Shown here: piece by piece, positions 45,198 to 54,814 of the stretch
Numbering within the stretch: position 1 is the stretch's first letter
How the letters are laid out: every line of letters starts with the position of its first letter
Assembly (NCBI RefSeq): GCF_000814475.1
Contig: NZ_JSVC01000027.1
Coordinates: forward strand, 62,001 to 126,000
Length of the DNA stretch: 64,000 nucleotides
Origin: Flavihumibacter solisilvae
Lineage (GTDB): Bacteria > Bacteroidota > Bacteroidia > Chitinophagales > Chitinophagaceae
Reading direction: 5' to 3'
The notes under the pieces: generated by a model
The model's input: the letters and a program-made list of their open reading frames with translations, nothing else
Database searches by the model: none
What the model was told of the DNA's origin: nothing
Position numbers and translations under genes: made by a program

Positions 45198-46013
45198 ATG
45201 GAACATCTATTTACCAGCGAAAGCCTTATCAGCTTTATTATATTGGTCATCCTGGAAGTCGTACTCGGCATCGACAACGTGATCTTTGTCAGTATTATCA
45301 TGAACAGGTTGCCGAACCTGAAAGACCAGAAGCGGGCAAGAAGATTCTGGATGATCTCAGGTATCATTATGCGCAGTCTGCTATTATTGGGACTGGGGTG
45401 GCTGTTAAAGCAGAAAGGTAAAGCCGTATTCGAACTGGGCGGCAAGGGTTTTGACCTGGCGAGCCTCGTAATGCTGGGCGGTGGCCTATTCCTAATTTAT
45501 AAATCAGTTAAAGAGATTCACCATAAACTTGAAGGCGACGATCCTAATGCTGCCCTTAACAGCCAGCCTTCAATCTCAGTAGCACAGGCACTTGTACAGA
45601 TCGTGGTGATCGATGCCGTATTCTCATTTGACAGTATTATTACTGCCGGTGGCACTGCCAAACATGTAGAGATCATGATCGCCGCTGTCATTATCGCTAT
45701 GACCATAATGTTCCTCTTCAGTCCAAAGATCTCGGCATTCATACATAAGCACCCAACCCTGAAAATGCTGGCCCTGTCTTTCCTCGTCATGATCGGACTA
45801 AGCCTGGTGATTGAAGGATGGGATAGTACAGCAGCCCACCAGCTTCACCTCAAGAATTACATTTATTTTGGAATGGCGTTCTCATTCGGAGTCGAATTGC
45901 TGAATATGACAATGAGAAAACGCGTTGCGCAAAAACCAGTTGAGCTGCGTGAACCGGTGCTGGATAAAACTGCGGCTGATAATAAAACAGATCATGGAGA
46001 CATGGCCCGCTAA
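45198..46013 (+). CDS. TerC family membrane protein
   Basis: A 271-residue protein with seven to eight helices and the TerC family motifs: LEVVLGIDNVIFVSII near the start and VVIDAVFSFDSIITAGG in the middle, both with charged residues inside the membrane. Members are linked to tellurite resistance in some bacteria and to manganese export or protection of secreted metalloproteins in others. It is 38 bp after pyrD and may be co-transcribed. The charged tail after residue 245 is cytoplasmic. Confidence 0.92.
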   Translation: MEHLFTSESLISFIILVILEVVLGIDNVIFVSIIMNRLPNLKDQKRARRFWMISGIIMRSLLLLGLGWLLKQKGKAVFELGGKGFDLASLVMLGGGLFLIYKSVKEIHHKLEGDDPNAALNSQPSISVAQALVQIVVIDAVFSFDSIITAGGTAKHVEIMIAAVIIAMTIMFLFSPKISAFIHKHPTLKMLALSFLVMIGLSLVIEGWDSTAAHQLHLKNYIYFGMAFSFGVELLNMTMRKRVAQKPVELREPVLDKTAADNKTDHGDMAR

Positions 46014-46021
46014 GTTTCCTG

Positions 46022-46723
46022 TCAGCGTACACATAACAAAACAGCGCCCGTCATACCAGCAGTCTCTGACCGGAGCCTGGTATCGCCAAGGGCTACAGGT
46101 TCAAATCCATGCGACAGCGCCAGTTCAATTTCCTCCGGTGTAAAATCGCCTTCGGGACCGATAAGCAGTAACTGGGCATGGTCCCGGGGTCCTTCAGACC
46201 GAAGTGATCTCTTGTCGGTATCGGTGCAATGTGCGATCCATTTTTGCTGGTAAACTGCGTGCGTCACTACCTGCGAAATCGGCTGCGGTTCGCGGAGCAG
46301 GGGAAGCCATACCTGCTGGCTTTGCAGCATAGCGCTTACCAGGATCTGTTGCATACGGTCAAACCTGAAATGTTGCTTTTCAGTCCTGTTACAAATGAGG
46401 GGCAAAATTTCGGCTACTCCCAGTTCTGTAGCTTTTTCCAGAAACCATTCAAGGCGTGAAACATTTTTCAGCAGCGAGATGCCGATACCAACGGAGCCGA
46501 CATTCCTCTCAACAAATTTTCGTTCCCTGATGGTAACGGTGCATTTTTTCTTGTGGGCGTCGGTAACAGTTGCAGTAAACAACCAGCCTTTGCCGTCAGT
46601 CAGATGAAGTTCTTCTCCGTTCTCCATCCGGAGAACGGAAACTATATGCCGGGAAGTGTCCTCATCCAGCTGAACCAAATCATCGGGGGCTGGCTGTGAC
46701 AAATAAAAGAATGGAAGCGCCAT
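46022..46723 (-). CDS. rsmE: 16S rRNA (uracil1498-N3)-methyltransferase
   Basis: A 233-residue SPOUT-class enzyme methylating U1498 in the small-subunit RNA. The N-terminal PUA-like domain is followed by the trefoil-knot domain with LLIGPEGDFTPEEIELA, GFEPVALGDTRLRSETA and the final VLLCV segment. The gene is 3 bp after dnaB on the same strand, so the two are almost certainly co-transcribed. Confidence 0.93.
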   Translation of the reverse strand: MALPFFYLSQPAPDDLVQLDEDTSRHIVSVLRMENGEELHLTDGKGWLFTATVTDAHKKKCTVTIRERKFVERNVGSVGIGISLLKNVSRLEWFLEKATELGVAEILPLICNRTEKQHFRFDRMQQILVSAMLQSQQVWLPLLREPQPISQVVTHAVYQQKWIAHCTDTDKRSLRSEGPRDHAQLLLIGPEGDFTPEEIELALSHGFEPVALGDTRLRSETAGMTGAVLLCVR

Positions 46724-46726
46724 ACA

Positions 46727-48280
46727 TCAGAATGGAGTTTCGTCATCATCGAATGAGACATCATTCATCCGGCTGCCGATCTGCCTGTAACCACCGTTGT
46801 CCGCAGGTCCGCCACCCGGCGTTATCGGCTTCCAGGCCGGAGCGCCACCGCCCGGTCCTTCGCCTTCCACTCCTTCATCAACAAATTTCTGGATATGCAG
46901 CTGGGCACGCAACTTGATCGTTTCCAGCGATCCGTTACGGTGTTTGGCGATCCTTACGTGGGTTTCACCCTTGACGCTTTCGCCATGTTCGTTGGCATTT
47001 ACATCATAATATTCAGGGCGGTATATGAACATAACCATGTCTGCATCCTGTTCAATGGCACCGGATTCCCGGAGGTCACTAAGCTGGGGCATTTTATTAC
47101 CCTCTTTCCTGGTTTCCACGGCACGGCTCAACTGGGAAAGTGCAATTATCGGCACTTCAAGTTCTTTTGCCAGCTGTTTCAACGAACGGGAAATCTGGCT
47201 GATCTCCTGTTCACGGTTCGTATTACCGCCTCCACCGCTCATGAGCTGCAGGTAGTCGATAATGATCAGACCCAGGTCATGCTTGTTCTTGAGCCTCCGG
47301 CATTTGGCGCGAAGTTCAAATACGTTGAGGGCAGCTGTGTCATCAATAAAGATCTTGGCCTCGGAAAGGCGTTGAATGCCTTTGGCATAGAGCTGCTTCA
47401 TTTCGTATTCTTCAAGTTTACCCCGGCTGATCTTTTCCAGCCAGATCTCACTTTCTGCAGAGAGGATACGTTGAACCAGCTGCCCGGCACTCATTTCAAG
47501 GCTAAACACAGCGACCGCTGTAGGACGGATGGGGCTCAAAGCCGCATTACGCGCCAAATTCAGCGCGAATGCAGTTTTACCTACAGCCGGTCGGGCTGCG
47601 AGGATGATAAGGTCGGTCTTCTGCCAGCCGTATGTCACCTTGTCGAGACTTGGGAACCCTGATGGCACACCGGAAATATCTTCAGTCTGGTTACGGAGAT
47701 CCTCGATCCGCTGAACAGCCTTAACCAATACGGAATCAATAGAATTGTAATCTTTCCTCAGGTGATTATTGGTAATCTCAAAGAGTTTGCTTTCCGCATT
47801 ATCAAGCAGGTCAAATACATCGGTAGAATCTTCATACGCATCGCTTATCACCTCGCCACTGATGCGGATCAGCTCACGTTGAATAAATTTCTGCAATATG
47901 ATCCTTGCGTGGGTATCAATATTGGCAGAAGAAACCACCGTGTTGGTCAGTTTGGTCACGTAGTACGGTCCACCCACCATCTCCAATTCTTCCTTTTTGC
48001 GCAGTTCTTCCACAACGGTAAGGATGTCGATCGGCTGGCTTTTCTGGGACAGGGACTGCATGGCTTTAAAAATGCGCTGGTTCGCATCCACATAAAAGCA
48101 TTCCGCCTTAAGTATCTCGATTACAGTATCAAACGCACTTTTCTCCAGCATTATGGCTCCAAGAACCGCCTCCTCCAGGTCTTTTGCCTGGGGCGGTACT
48201 TTACCATACACCATGGTACTGAGATCCAGTGATCCTTTTCGCCTGTTTTTACGGTCTTTATTAATATTAGTAAGGTCCAT
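46727..48280 (-). CDS. dnaB: Replicative DNA helicase DnaB
   Basis: A 517-residue hexameric helicase. The N-terminal domain begins VPPQAKDLEEAVLGAIMLEK; the RecA-like motor has Walker A ARPAVGKTAFAL, Walker B LIIIDYLQLM, and the arginine-finger region SDLRESGAIEQDADMV. The tail after residue 455 is Gly/Pro rich and acidic. It is divergent from pheT across a 614-bp gap that holds DnaA-box-like sites, an unusual and suggestive setting for a replication gene. Confidence 0.95.
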   Translation of the reverse strand: MDLTNINKDRKNRRKGSLDLSTMVYGKVPPQAKDLEEAVLGAIMLEKSAFDTVIEILKAECFYVDANQRIFKAMQSLSQKSQPIDILTVVEELRKKEELEMVGGPYYVTKLTNTVVSSANIDTHARIILQKFIQRELIRISGEVISDAYEDSTDVFDLLDNAESKLFEITNNHLRKDYNSIDSVLVKAVQRIEDLRNQTEDISGVPSGFPSLDKVTYGWQKTDLIILAARPAVGKTAFALNLARNAALSPIRPTAVAVFSLEMSAGQLVQRILSAESEIWLEKISRGKLEEYEMKQLYAKGIQRLSEAKIFIDDTAALNVFELRAKCRRLKNKHDLGLIIIDYLQLMSGGGGNTNREQEISQISRSLKQLAKELEVPIIALSQLSRAVETRKEGNKMPQLSDLRESGAIEQDADMVMFIYRPEYYDVNANEHGESVKGETHVRIAKHRNGSLETIKLRAQLHIQKFVDEGVEGEGPGGGAPAWKPITPGGGPADNGGYRQIGSRMNDVSFDDDETPF

Positions 48281-48426
48281 TTACGTTGCTTTCCGATGTT
48301 ACGGGAACATTAAGGAATTATGAAGCAGGTGTTAACACCCTAAGTCAGGACGGCGAATATATAGCCCGCCTATTCTATAAAAAAAATTTTTCTGACCGTT
48401 TAGTTATGCTTAAGTAATACAGTGGG

Positions 48427-48477
48427 TTATCCACAACGCTAACGGGCTTATCCACCCATTTAGCGTTGCTATCCACA
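48427..48477 (+). repeat. Three DnaA-box-like sites with 21-bp period (candidate origin)
   Basis: TTATCCACA (48427-48435) is a perfect DnaA box; TTATCCACC (48448-48456) and CTATCCACA (48469-48477) each differ by one base. All point the same way and start exactly 21 bp apart, two helical turns. AACGCTAA (48435-48442) and TTAGCGTT (48460-48467) form an inverted repeat around the middle box. A/T-rich DNA lies on both sides. This fits an origin or a DnaA-regulated promoter of dnaB or pheT. Confidence 0.65.
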
Positions 48478-48881
48478 ATTTAAAAAAGTTTTCCTGCTGT
48501 TTCCGAAAGAAATACACACCGGGTGTGAAGAAAGAATTACAGCCTGTTTTTTGGCAGGGTTGTTACATTAACAGGATGGCGTTTGCAGACAATCCGTAGG
48601 TTACGGAATTGTAAACAATTCGCTGGAACGCTGTATGGCAAAGCATTACAGCGGATAAACAATTTCATCCATATTACTCCGATCCGTTTGCACAACCACT
48701 TCCAGCTGCGTTTACTGCCACCGTTAAAACACCCTTTTTATAAGAACACCATGTTTCACCGCTGTTTCACGGTACGAAAATTGCAAAGAAGCGGCCGATT
48801 TTTCACCGGCCGGGGATCGACTACTTTTCGTTTTTGGATTTTACTTTTCAACTTTTTAAAACTTTCCTTCCACCCTCGCTT

Positions 48882-48889
48882 TATCTTTG
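48882..48889 (+). promoter_or_regulatory. Bacteroidota -7 element before pheT
   Basis: TATCTTTG matches TAnnTTTG and ends five bases before the pheT ATG at 48895, again implying little or no 5' leader. No clear -33 TTG is at the standard distance. Confidence 0.5.
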
Positions 48890-48894
48890 CGCCT

Positions 48895-51318
48895 ATGACT
48901 ATTTCGTATAACTGGCTCAGTGAATATTTACCTGTAACCCTGGAACCGGAAAGATTATCCCGAATTCTTACCGCAATCGGACTGGAAGTTGAATCAATGG
49001 AATCATACGAATCCATCAGGGGCGGGCTGAAAGGTCTGGTGATCGGCGAGGTGAAGACTGCCGAACAGCACCCTAATGCTGACAAACTAAAGCTTACTAC
49101 TGTTGATACAGGCGGTCCGGAACTCCTCCAGATCGTTTGTGGTGCGCCAAATGTTGCGGCAGGACAAAAAGTAGTCGTTGCCCCTGTTGGCGCCACAATT
49201 TACCCGGCAAAAGGTGAACCGGTGACTATGAAGGTCGCCAAAATCCGTGGAGTGGAAAGTTATGGAATGATCTGCGCTGAAGACGAAATCGGCATGAGTG
49301 ATGACCATGGTGGTATTTTGGTATTGCCGGCTTCTGCGAAAACAGGGGCTCCTGCATCATCCTGGTTCAATCCTTACCACGACACCATATACGAGATCGG
49401 GCTCACGCCAAACCGTATGGATGCCATGAGCCATATGGGAGTGGCCCGTGATGTTTGTGCGTACCTGACACATCACGACAAAAAAGACCTCCGGATCAAA
49501 TCACCTTCCGTAAATGCTTTCAAGGTCCAGGACCATTCGCTGTCCATCGATGTCACAATACAAAATACAACCGCCTGCAAACGTTATTCGGGTGTGAGTA
49601 TTACCGGTATTACAATTGATGAATCACCGCAATGGATGAAGGACAGGCTCAAAGCCATAGGGGTAAGACCCATCAATAATATCGTTGATATCACGAATTA
49701 TGTGCTCCATGAAACCGGACAGCCGCTACATGCTTTTGACGCCGATGCCATTACAGGTAACAAGGTAATTGTTCAGACCCTGCCTGCGGGTACTCCGTTC
49801 ATCACCCTCGATGAAAAAGAACGTAAGCTCCACGAAGAAGACCTGATGATCTGCAACGCAGATGCGCCAATGTGTATCGCGGGCGTCTTTGGTGGAATTA
49901 AGAGCGGTGTAACCGGAACCACTACCAACATCTTCCTGGAGAGCGCCTGGTTCCACCCGGCCTGGATCAGGAAAACATCCTTCCGCCATGGTTTGCGCAC
50001 AGATGCAGCAACAAGGTTTGAGAAGGGTGTTGACATATCCCAGACCGTAAACGTGCTGAAACGCGCCGCCCTTCTGATCAAAGAACTGGCTGGAGGCACC
50101 ATTTCGTCTGACCTGGTCGACGTGTACCCTGAACCGGAAGAAAAGAAACAGGTTGCCATCAAATACCACTATCTCAAAAAATTAAGCGGCAAAAGTTACC
50201 ACCCTGATTCAGTGAAAAAAATCCTGGAAGCACTGGGATTTGAAGTACTGAAAGACGGCATCGATGAACTATGGGTGGCAGTACCGTACAGCAAACCAGA
50301 TATTTCGATCCCTGCTGATATAGTTGAAGAAATTTTACGGATAGACGGGCTCGACAATGTGCCCATACCACAGGCGATTATGATAAGTCCGTCCGTGGAA
50401 GATGATTCTGAAGGAAAACTGCGTGAGAAAATCGCACAGTATATGGCGGGATCAGGATTCCGGGAAATACTGACCAATTCAATTTCCAACAGCGCCTGGT
50501 ATGCAGGCAACCAGATGAGCACAGCAGTAAAAATGCTGAATAATCTCAGTGTGGAGCTTGATGTTCTCAGGCCATCAATGCTTGAAACAGGTCTGCAGGT
50601 AATAGCGTATAACCTTAACAGAAAGAACAACGACCTCCGGTTTTTTGAATGGGGCAAAACCTATCACAGCCAGGAAGTAGGCGTTTACCAGGAGATACCA
50701 CATTGCTGTATCTACGTTACCGGCAACTACATGCCTTCATCCTGGAGACAAAAAGGACAGGAAGCCGACATCTATGTTTTGAAAGGGATTATTGACAGGA
50801 TCGCAACTGTTTCCGGGCTGGCCGGAATTCGGTGGGAAACGGCAACAGTTGAGGGACTTAACCAGGCATTATCTATCTGGTACGGAAAAGAGCAGATCGG
50901 GATTGCGGGCAATATTTCAAAGGAGAAAGCGGCGCAATTTGACATCAGGCAACCGGTCTATTATGCAGACCTTAACTGGTTGCAACTGGTCAAAATTTCC
51001 TCGCGCAATAAGGTCAGCTATCGTGAACTGCCGAAGCAACTCCCTGTTATGCGGGATCTGGCATTGGTAGTGTCCAGGCAATTACCATTCGCTTCAATCG
51101 CATCAGCTGTAAATGGCGCAGGCATCAGCAAGCTGACTAAATTTGAACTGTTCGATCTGTTTGAAAGTGATAAATTAGGGGCAGAAAAAAAGTCTGTTGC
51201 CGTAAGCTTCACATTCCTCGACGAAGAAAAAACGATGACCGATAAAGAGATCGATTCAATGATGGCAAAGGTGATGACCATCCTGGAAAATGAAGTCGGT
51301 GCTGAAATAAGAAAATAA
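48895..51318 (+). CDS. pheT: Phenylalanine--tRNA ligase beta subunit
   Basis: An 807-residue subunit of the alpha2-beta2 synthetase. MTISYNWLSEYLP is the family start; a tRNA-binding EMAP-like domain (about 40-155), the B3/B4 editing region with PLHAFDADAI, the B5 domain, the catalytic-like core and the C-terminal anticodon-binding FDX-ACB domain (LPVMRDLALVV onward) follow in order. The 104-codon upstream extension of the frame is rejected. pheS is not adjacent, which is usual in this phylum. It is followed by a coiled-coil gene and zapA. Confidence 0.95.
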   Translation: MTISYNWLSEYLPVTLEPERLSRILTAIGLEVESMESYESIRGGLKGLVIGEVKTAEQHPNADKLKLTTVDTGGPELLQIVCGAPNVAAGQKVVVAPVGATIYPAKGEPVTMKVAKIRGVESYGMICAEDEIGMSDDHGGILVLPASAKTGAPASSWFNPYHDTIYEIGLTPNRMDAMSHMGVARDVCAYLTHHDKKDLRIKSPSVNAFKVQDHSLSIDVTIQNTTACKRYSGVSITGITIDESPQWMKDRLKAIGVRPINNIVDITNYVLHETGQPLHAFDADAITGNKVIVQTLPAGTPFITLDEKERKLHEEDLMICNADAPMCIAGVFGGIKSGVTGTTTNIFLESAWFHPAWIRKTSFRHGLRTDAATRFEKGVDISQTVNVLKRAALLIKELAGGTISSDLVDVYPEPEEKKQVAIKYHYLKKLSGKSYHPDSVKKILEALGFEVLKDGIDELWVAVPYSKPDISIPADIVEEILRIDGLDNVPIPQAIMISPSVEDDSEGKLREKIAQYMAGSGFREILTNSISNSAWYAGNQMSTAVKMLNNLSVELDVLRPSMLETGLQVIAYNLNRKNNDLRFFEWGKTYHSQEVGVYQEIPHCCIYVTGNYMPSSWRQKGQEADIYVLKGIIDRIATVSGLAGIRWETATVEGLNQALSIWYGKEQIGIAGNISKEKAAQFDIRQPVYYADLNWLQLVKISSRNKVSYRELPKQLPVMRDLALVVSRQLPFASIASAVNGAGISKLTKFELFDLFESDKLGAEKKSVAVSFTFLDEEKTMTDKEIDSMMAKVMTILENEVGAEIRK

Positions 51319-51330
51319 ACCTGCTTATCC

Positions 51331-51618
51331 ATGGAAGATCTGCTCCAACATATCAGGCGAATACAGGAAAAGCTGCAGGTATTGCAGAAACAGTTTTTTC
51401 ATGCCCAGCGGGAAAACGAACGTTTGCAGCAGCAGTTGCAAAACTATTTTGAAAAGGACCGGCTGCAGCAACAACGCCTTGAAGACCTGGAGCGACAGCT
51501 CGAAGTTGTAAAAGTAACCCGCCCGCAGATGAGCGAAAAAGACCGGCAGGCACTGGAAAAAAGGATCAACCTTTACCTGCGGGAAATTGATAAATGCATA
51601 GGCCTGCTGAACGAATAA
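51331..51618 (+). CDS. Coiled-coil protein upstream of zapA
   Basis: A 95-residue protein that is almost entirely a predicted coiled coil: Leu, Gln, Glu and Arg heptads run from residue 3 to 62, then a short RPQMSEKD break and a second helix. It starts 12 bp after pheT and its stop overlaps the zapA ATG by one base (TAATG), so the two are translationally coupled. Size and character recall ZapB, a coiled-coil partner of ZapA in enterobacteria, but sequence homology is not evident. A role at the division site is inference. Confidence 0.8.
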   Translation: MEDLLQHIRRIQEKLQVLQKQFFHAQRENERLQQQLQNYFEKDRLQQQRLEDLERQLEVVKVTRPQMSEKDRQALEKRINLYLREIDKCIGLLNE

Positions 51619-51920
51619 TGACACAGGACACACTCATACCAGTAAATATTGTGATCGGTGACCGTACTTACCGTATCAAGATCCGTCCGGAAGACGAGGA
51701 AGCAGTACGCAACACAGTTAAAGTGATCAATGAAAAGGTCGTTGAATTCAAAACACAGTTTTCCGCCAAGGACATGCAGGACTATGTGGCCATGGTACTG
51801 GTGTGGTATGCTACAGAGCAGAGCCAGCAGACCAAAAGCAATCTCGACATCCAGGCAGTTACAGATAAACTGTTACAGCTCGAATCGCTGATAGATAAAA
51901 CAACCGGCGACATCAATTGA
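51618..51920 (+). CDS. zapA: Cell division protein ZapA
   Basis: A 100-residue ZapA-type protein. The N-terminal half (IPVNIVIGDRTYRIKI, then PEDEEAVRNTVKVINEKV) matches the family head domain and the rest is an alpha-helical coiled region ending in a long helix. ZapA crosslinks FtsZ filaments in the Z ring. The start at 51618 is fixed by the one-base overlap with the preceding gene. Its end overlaps the convergent thioredoxin-like gene by 8 bp. Confidence 0.88.
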   Translation: MTQDTLIPVNIVIGDRTYRIKIRPEDEEAVRNTVKVINEKVVEFKTQFSAKDMQDYVAMVLVWYATEQSQQTKSNLDIQAVTDKLLQLESLIDKTTGDIN

Positions 51921-53037
51921 AGATCTCCCGGAGTTTGTCCTGGAGTTCCTCACCCCTGAGGTTACGCGCAATGATTTTCCCATTTGGATCGATCAGAAGG
52001 TTCTGCGGAATCGCATTGATACCATACTGGCGGGCAACTTCATTCTCCCAGAATTTCAGGTCCGAAACGTGTGCCCAGGCAAGCCCGTCGTCGTTTATTG
52101 CTTTCAACCATTTTTCCCTTCCGTTAGGGCGGTCCAGCGATACGCCGAGGATATAGAATCCTTTCCTGCTATAGGTTTCAAATGCTTTTACCACATTTGG
52201 ATTTTCCTGGCGGCAGGGCCCGCACCAGCTGGCCCAAAAATCGACAAGCAGGTATTTTCCCCGGAAGGACGACAGCGAAACAGGGTTTCCCAGCGTGTCA
52301 TTTTGGGTAAAGTCCATTGCGACCTGGCCAACGGCAGTTTTTTTCGCAATAATTATTTTCTCATTCAGATCCTGGGCAGTGGGATAATTCCGGGTTGCGG
52401 CAGGAAGTAGGTTGAACAATGGTTCTACCTTCCCCGGCTCAAGGTCATAGCCTGCAAACTGGGTCAGGGCATATAAAGCTGTGGGAGATGCCGGAGATTC
52501 CCTTACGAAAGCTCCATAAACACGCCCCCTGAGTTCGCGATCCACTTCCTCAAGCTGTTTTTCCACAGCTTCCATTCCATCTTTGTCACCGGCTTTCCTG
52601 GCGTTTATATAAGTCCCTCTTAACCCGTCCCGCTGTGTCAGGTAGGGCTTGGCCTGTCGTTGCAGATCAAGGTAATCTTCATGTGCCTTTGAGCCCGAAA
52701 CACTGCCATTGGAGAAGCTGTCGGTGTGTATGACCCTGATAAGACCGGGTTCCAGGAATACCTGCATCACCATCCGCCGCGAACTATTATCCTTTTCAGG
52801 CTGGAATACCGACAGGGATGCCAGTTTCGGCTCGGTAAGTTCGCCTGTGAATTTATATTCACCGTCCGTCAGAACTGCGCTGTCCTTCTTCCACTCCTTG
52901 CCATTCCGGAATTCAAGGTAAATCTTGTCGGAGGGAAGCGTAATGCGTTTCAGGCTGCCCTGGAGCGAAAAAGAAGGTTGTTGGGCAGTAAGCAAAAGAG
53001 GGGTACACGCTAACAGGGTACAGAGCAGGCGCTTCAT
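51913..53037 (-). CDS. TlpA-like thiol-disulfide protein with N-terminal DUF4369-type domain
   Basis: A 374-residue periplasmic protein. A signal peptide (ending LLLTAQ) is followed by a beta-rich DUF4369-type domain (about 22-125), a helical linker, and a thioredoxin domain with the active site WASWCGPC and cis-Pro segment NAIPQNLLID. Members keep periplasmic cysteines reduced or feed cytochrome assembly and other pathways. The gene stands alone on its strand. Confidence 0.9.
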   Translation of the reverse strand: MKRLLCTLLACTPLLLTAQQPSFSLQGSLKRITLPSDKIYLEFRNGKEWKKDSAVLTDGEYKFTGELTEPKLASLSVFQPEKDNSSRRMVMQVFLEPGLIRVIHTDSFSNGSVSGSKAHEDYLDLQRQAKPYLTQRDGLRGTYINARKAGDKDGMEAVEKQLEEVDRELRGRVYGAFVRESPASPTALYALTQFAGYDLEPGKVEPLFNLLPAATRNYPTAQDLNEKIIIAKKTAVGQVAMDFTQNDTLGNPVSLSSFRGKYLLVDFWASWCGPCRQENPNVVKAFETYSRKGFYILGVSLDRPNGREKWLKAINDDGLAWAHVSDLKFWENEVARQYGINAIPQNLLIDPNGKIIARNLRGEELQDKLREIFN

Positions 53038-53196
53038 AAACGGGTAATTGTTTTGGCAATTTACGTTTACCTGCTGAAAGCCGTTTACCTTTTATCCAAT
53101 CATTTCGTACTTTCGCGAATTAGCATCTGACTCAACTACTTATGAGGTATGTGCAGCATATATATACGATTGTAAACAGTTTAAATCAACAATTAA

Positions 53197-54762
53197 ATGG
53201 ACTCAACGATACTGGCAGTTATTGCCGCCGTCATTGCCCTTGTTGCGGGTATAGTGGCGGGTAAATTTATTTTTAAAGCGAACACGGAAGAGAAGATCAG
53301 GGAAGCGGAAAACCAGGCACAGAAAACCATAAATGACGCAAAATCTCAGGCTGAAACATTAAAAAAGGAAAAATTACTCGAGGCTAAAGAAAGATTCGTT
53401 CAACTTAAGGCAGAGCACGACAAGGAAGTGATGGATCGCAACAGGAAACTGGGCGATTCTGAAAACAGGATCAAGCAGAAAGAGGTTTCCATAAACCAGA
53501 AGGAGGGATCACTCGAAAAGCAAATCAAGGAAAATGAAGCCATCAAGGAAAATCTGAACCGCCAGATCGAGCTCGTAAACATAAAACGCACTGAACTGGA
53601 GAAACACCAGGAGGAGCATATCCGCAGGCTGGAAAAAATTGCGGGACTCACTGCCGAAGAGGCTAAATCCCAACTGGTGGAAAGCCTGAAGCACGAGGCC
53701 CATACGCAGGCGCTGGCTGTTCAGCAGGAGATCATTGATGATGCCAAGCAAAAGGCCAATAAGGAAGCCCGCAAGATCATTATTCAGACCATTCAGCGTA
53801 CTGCTGCTGAACAGGCTATTGAAAACTCCATCACGGTTTTCAATCTTGAGAGTGACGAAATCAAGGGCCAGATCATTGGTCGTGAGGGAAGGAATATCCG
53901 TGCTATTGAAGCGGCAACGGGCGTTGACCTGATTGTCGACGACACCCCGGAAGCAATTATCCTCTCCTCTTTTGACCCGCTTCGCCGTGAAATCGCACGA
54001 CTCAGCCTTCAGCGCCTGGTAACAGATGGCAGGATCCACCCGGCACGAATCGAAGAAGTTGTCGAAAAGACCCGCCGCCAGATCGAAGAACAGGTTATGG
54101 AGATAGGGGAAAGAACAGTAATTGAACTGGGCATCCACGGGCTTCATAAGGAACTGGTAAGGATTGTCGGAAAAATGCGTTTCCGCTCTTCTTATGGACA
54201 AAACCTGCTCATGCATAGCCGGGAAGTAGCAAACCTTTGCGGTATCATGGCATCTGAACTGGGAATGAATCCCAAACTGGCCAAGCGAGCAGGACTACTG
54301 CATGATATAGGCAAAGTACCTGATGAGGAATCAGAACTGAGCCATGCCCTTCTGGGAGCCAAGCTCGCAGAAAAATATGGTGAGAATCCGGCCGTGGTAA
54401 ACGCGATCGGTGCCCACCACGACGAAATGGAGATGCAATATGTTATCTCACCAATTGTACAGGCCTGTGATGCCATCAGCGGTGCCCGTCCGGGTGCCCG
54501 TCGCGAGATTATGCAGCAATACCTGCAGCGGATCAAAGACCTCGAAAATATGGCGATGAGCTACCAGGGGGTGGAGAAAGCCTATGCTATCCAGGCGGGC
54601 CGCGAGCTGCGGGTTATCGTTGAAGCCGATAAGGTTTCCGACGCAGACAGCGACAAGCTGAGTTTTGAAATTGCACAGAAGATTCAGACAGAAATGACTT
54701 TCCCTGGCCAGATCCGCGTAACGGTGATCAGGGAAAAGAGGGCTGTAAATGTAGCCAGGTAA
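53197..54762 (+). CDS. rny: Ribonuclease Y
   Basis: A 521-residue membrane-anchored endoribonuclease. One N-terminal helix ([19 protein letters not shown]) is followed by a long coiled coil (about 30-200), a KH domain with [18 protein letters not shown], and an HD domain with LLHDIGK and GAHHDEM. It initiates mRNA decay at the membrane. The length is normal for the family. It is 82 bp upstream of rplS but separated from it by a repeat array and a promoter. Confidence 0.95.
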   Translation: MDSTILAVIAAVIALVAGIVAGKFIFKANTEEKIREAENQAQKTINDAKSQAETLKKEKLLEAKERFVQLKAEHDKEVMDRNRKLGDSENRIKQKEVSINQKEGSLEKQIKENEAIKENLNRQIELVNIKRTELEKHQEEHIRRLEKIAGLTAEEAKSQLVESLKHEAHTQALAVQQEIIDDAKQKANKEARKIIIQTIQRTAAEQAIENSITVFNLESDEIKGQIIGREGRNIRAIEAATGVDLIVDDTPEAIILSSFDPLRREIARLSLQRLVTDGRIHPARIEEVVEKTRRQIEEQVMEIGERTVIELGIHGLHKELVRIVGKMRFRSSYGQNLLMHSREVANLCGIMASELGMNPKLAKRAGLLHDIGKVPDEESELSHALLGAKLAEKYGENPAVVNAIGAHHDEMEMQYVISPIVQACDAISGARPGARREIMQQYLQRIKDLENMAMSYQGVEKAYAIQAGRELRVIVEADKVSDADSDKLSFEIAQKIQTEMTFPGQIRVTVIREKRAVNVAR

Positions 54763-54775
54763 GCCCGGCCCCACA

Positions 54776-54814
54776 TTTTTTGAATATTGAATTTTGAATT
54801 TTGAATTTTTCAAT
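54776..54814 (+). repeat. A/T-rich short tandem repeat in front of rplS
   Basis: Successive TTGAATTTT-type units (period about 7 to 9 bp, imperfect) run from the rny side up to the -7 element of the rplS promoter. The units supply several TTTG sequences, one of them at a suitable -33 distance. Confidence 0.6.

Larger units (their letters stand above)
48281..48894. other. Divergent 614-bp intergenic region between dnaB and pheT
   Basis: No convincing gene. It contains an A/T-rich stretch (48380-48395), three DnaA-box-like sites (48427-48477), a second A/T stretch (48478-48492), a CACACC-N-GGTGTG inverted repeat near 48517, and the pheT -7 element at its right end. The pheT frame is open leftward to 48583, but that part lacks protein-like character. 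Confidence 0.6.

Noticed and set aside
48583-48894. 104-codon N-terminal extension of the pheT frame
   Set aside because: The sequence is rich in Phe, Arg, His and Cys with no domain character, covers the pheT -7 element, and PheT proteins begin at MTISYNWL. It is probably untranslated.
51921-53196. 6S RNA gene, looked for downstream of zapA as in many bacteria
   Set aside because: The TlpA-like gene overlaps zapA there, and the 159-bp gap before rny shows no long bulged hairpin of the 6S type that I can recognise.
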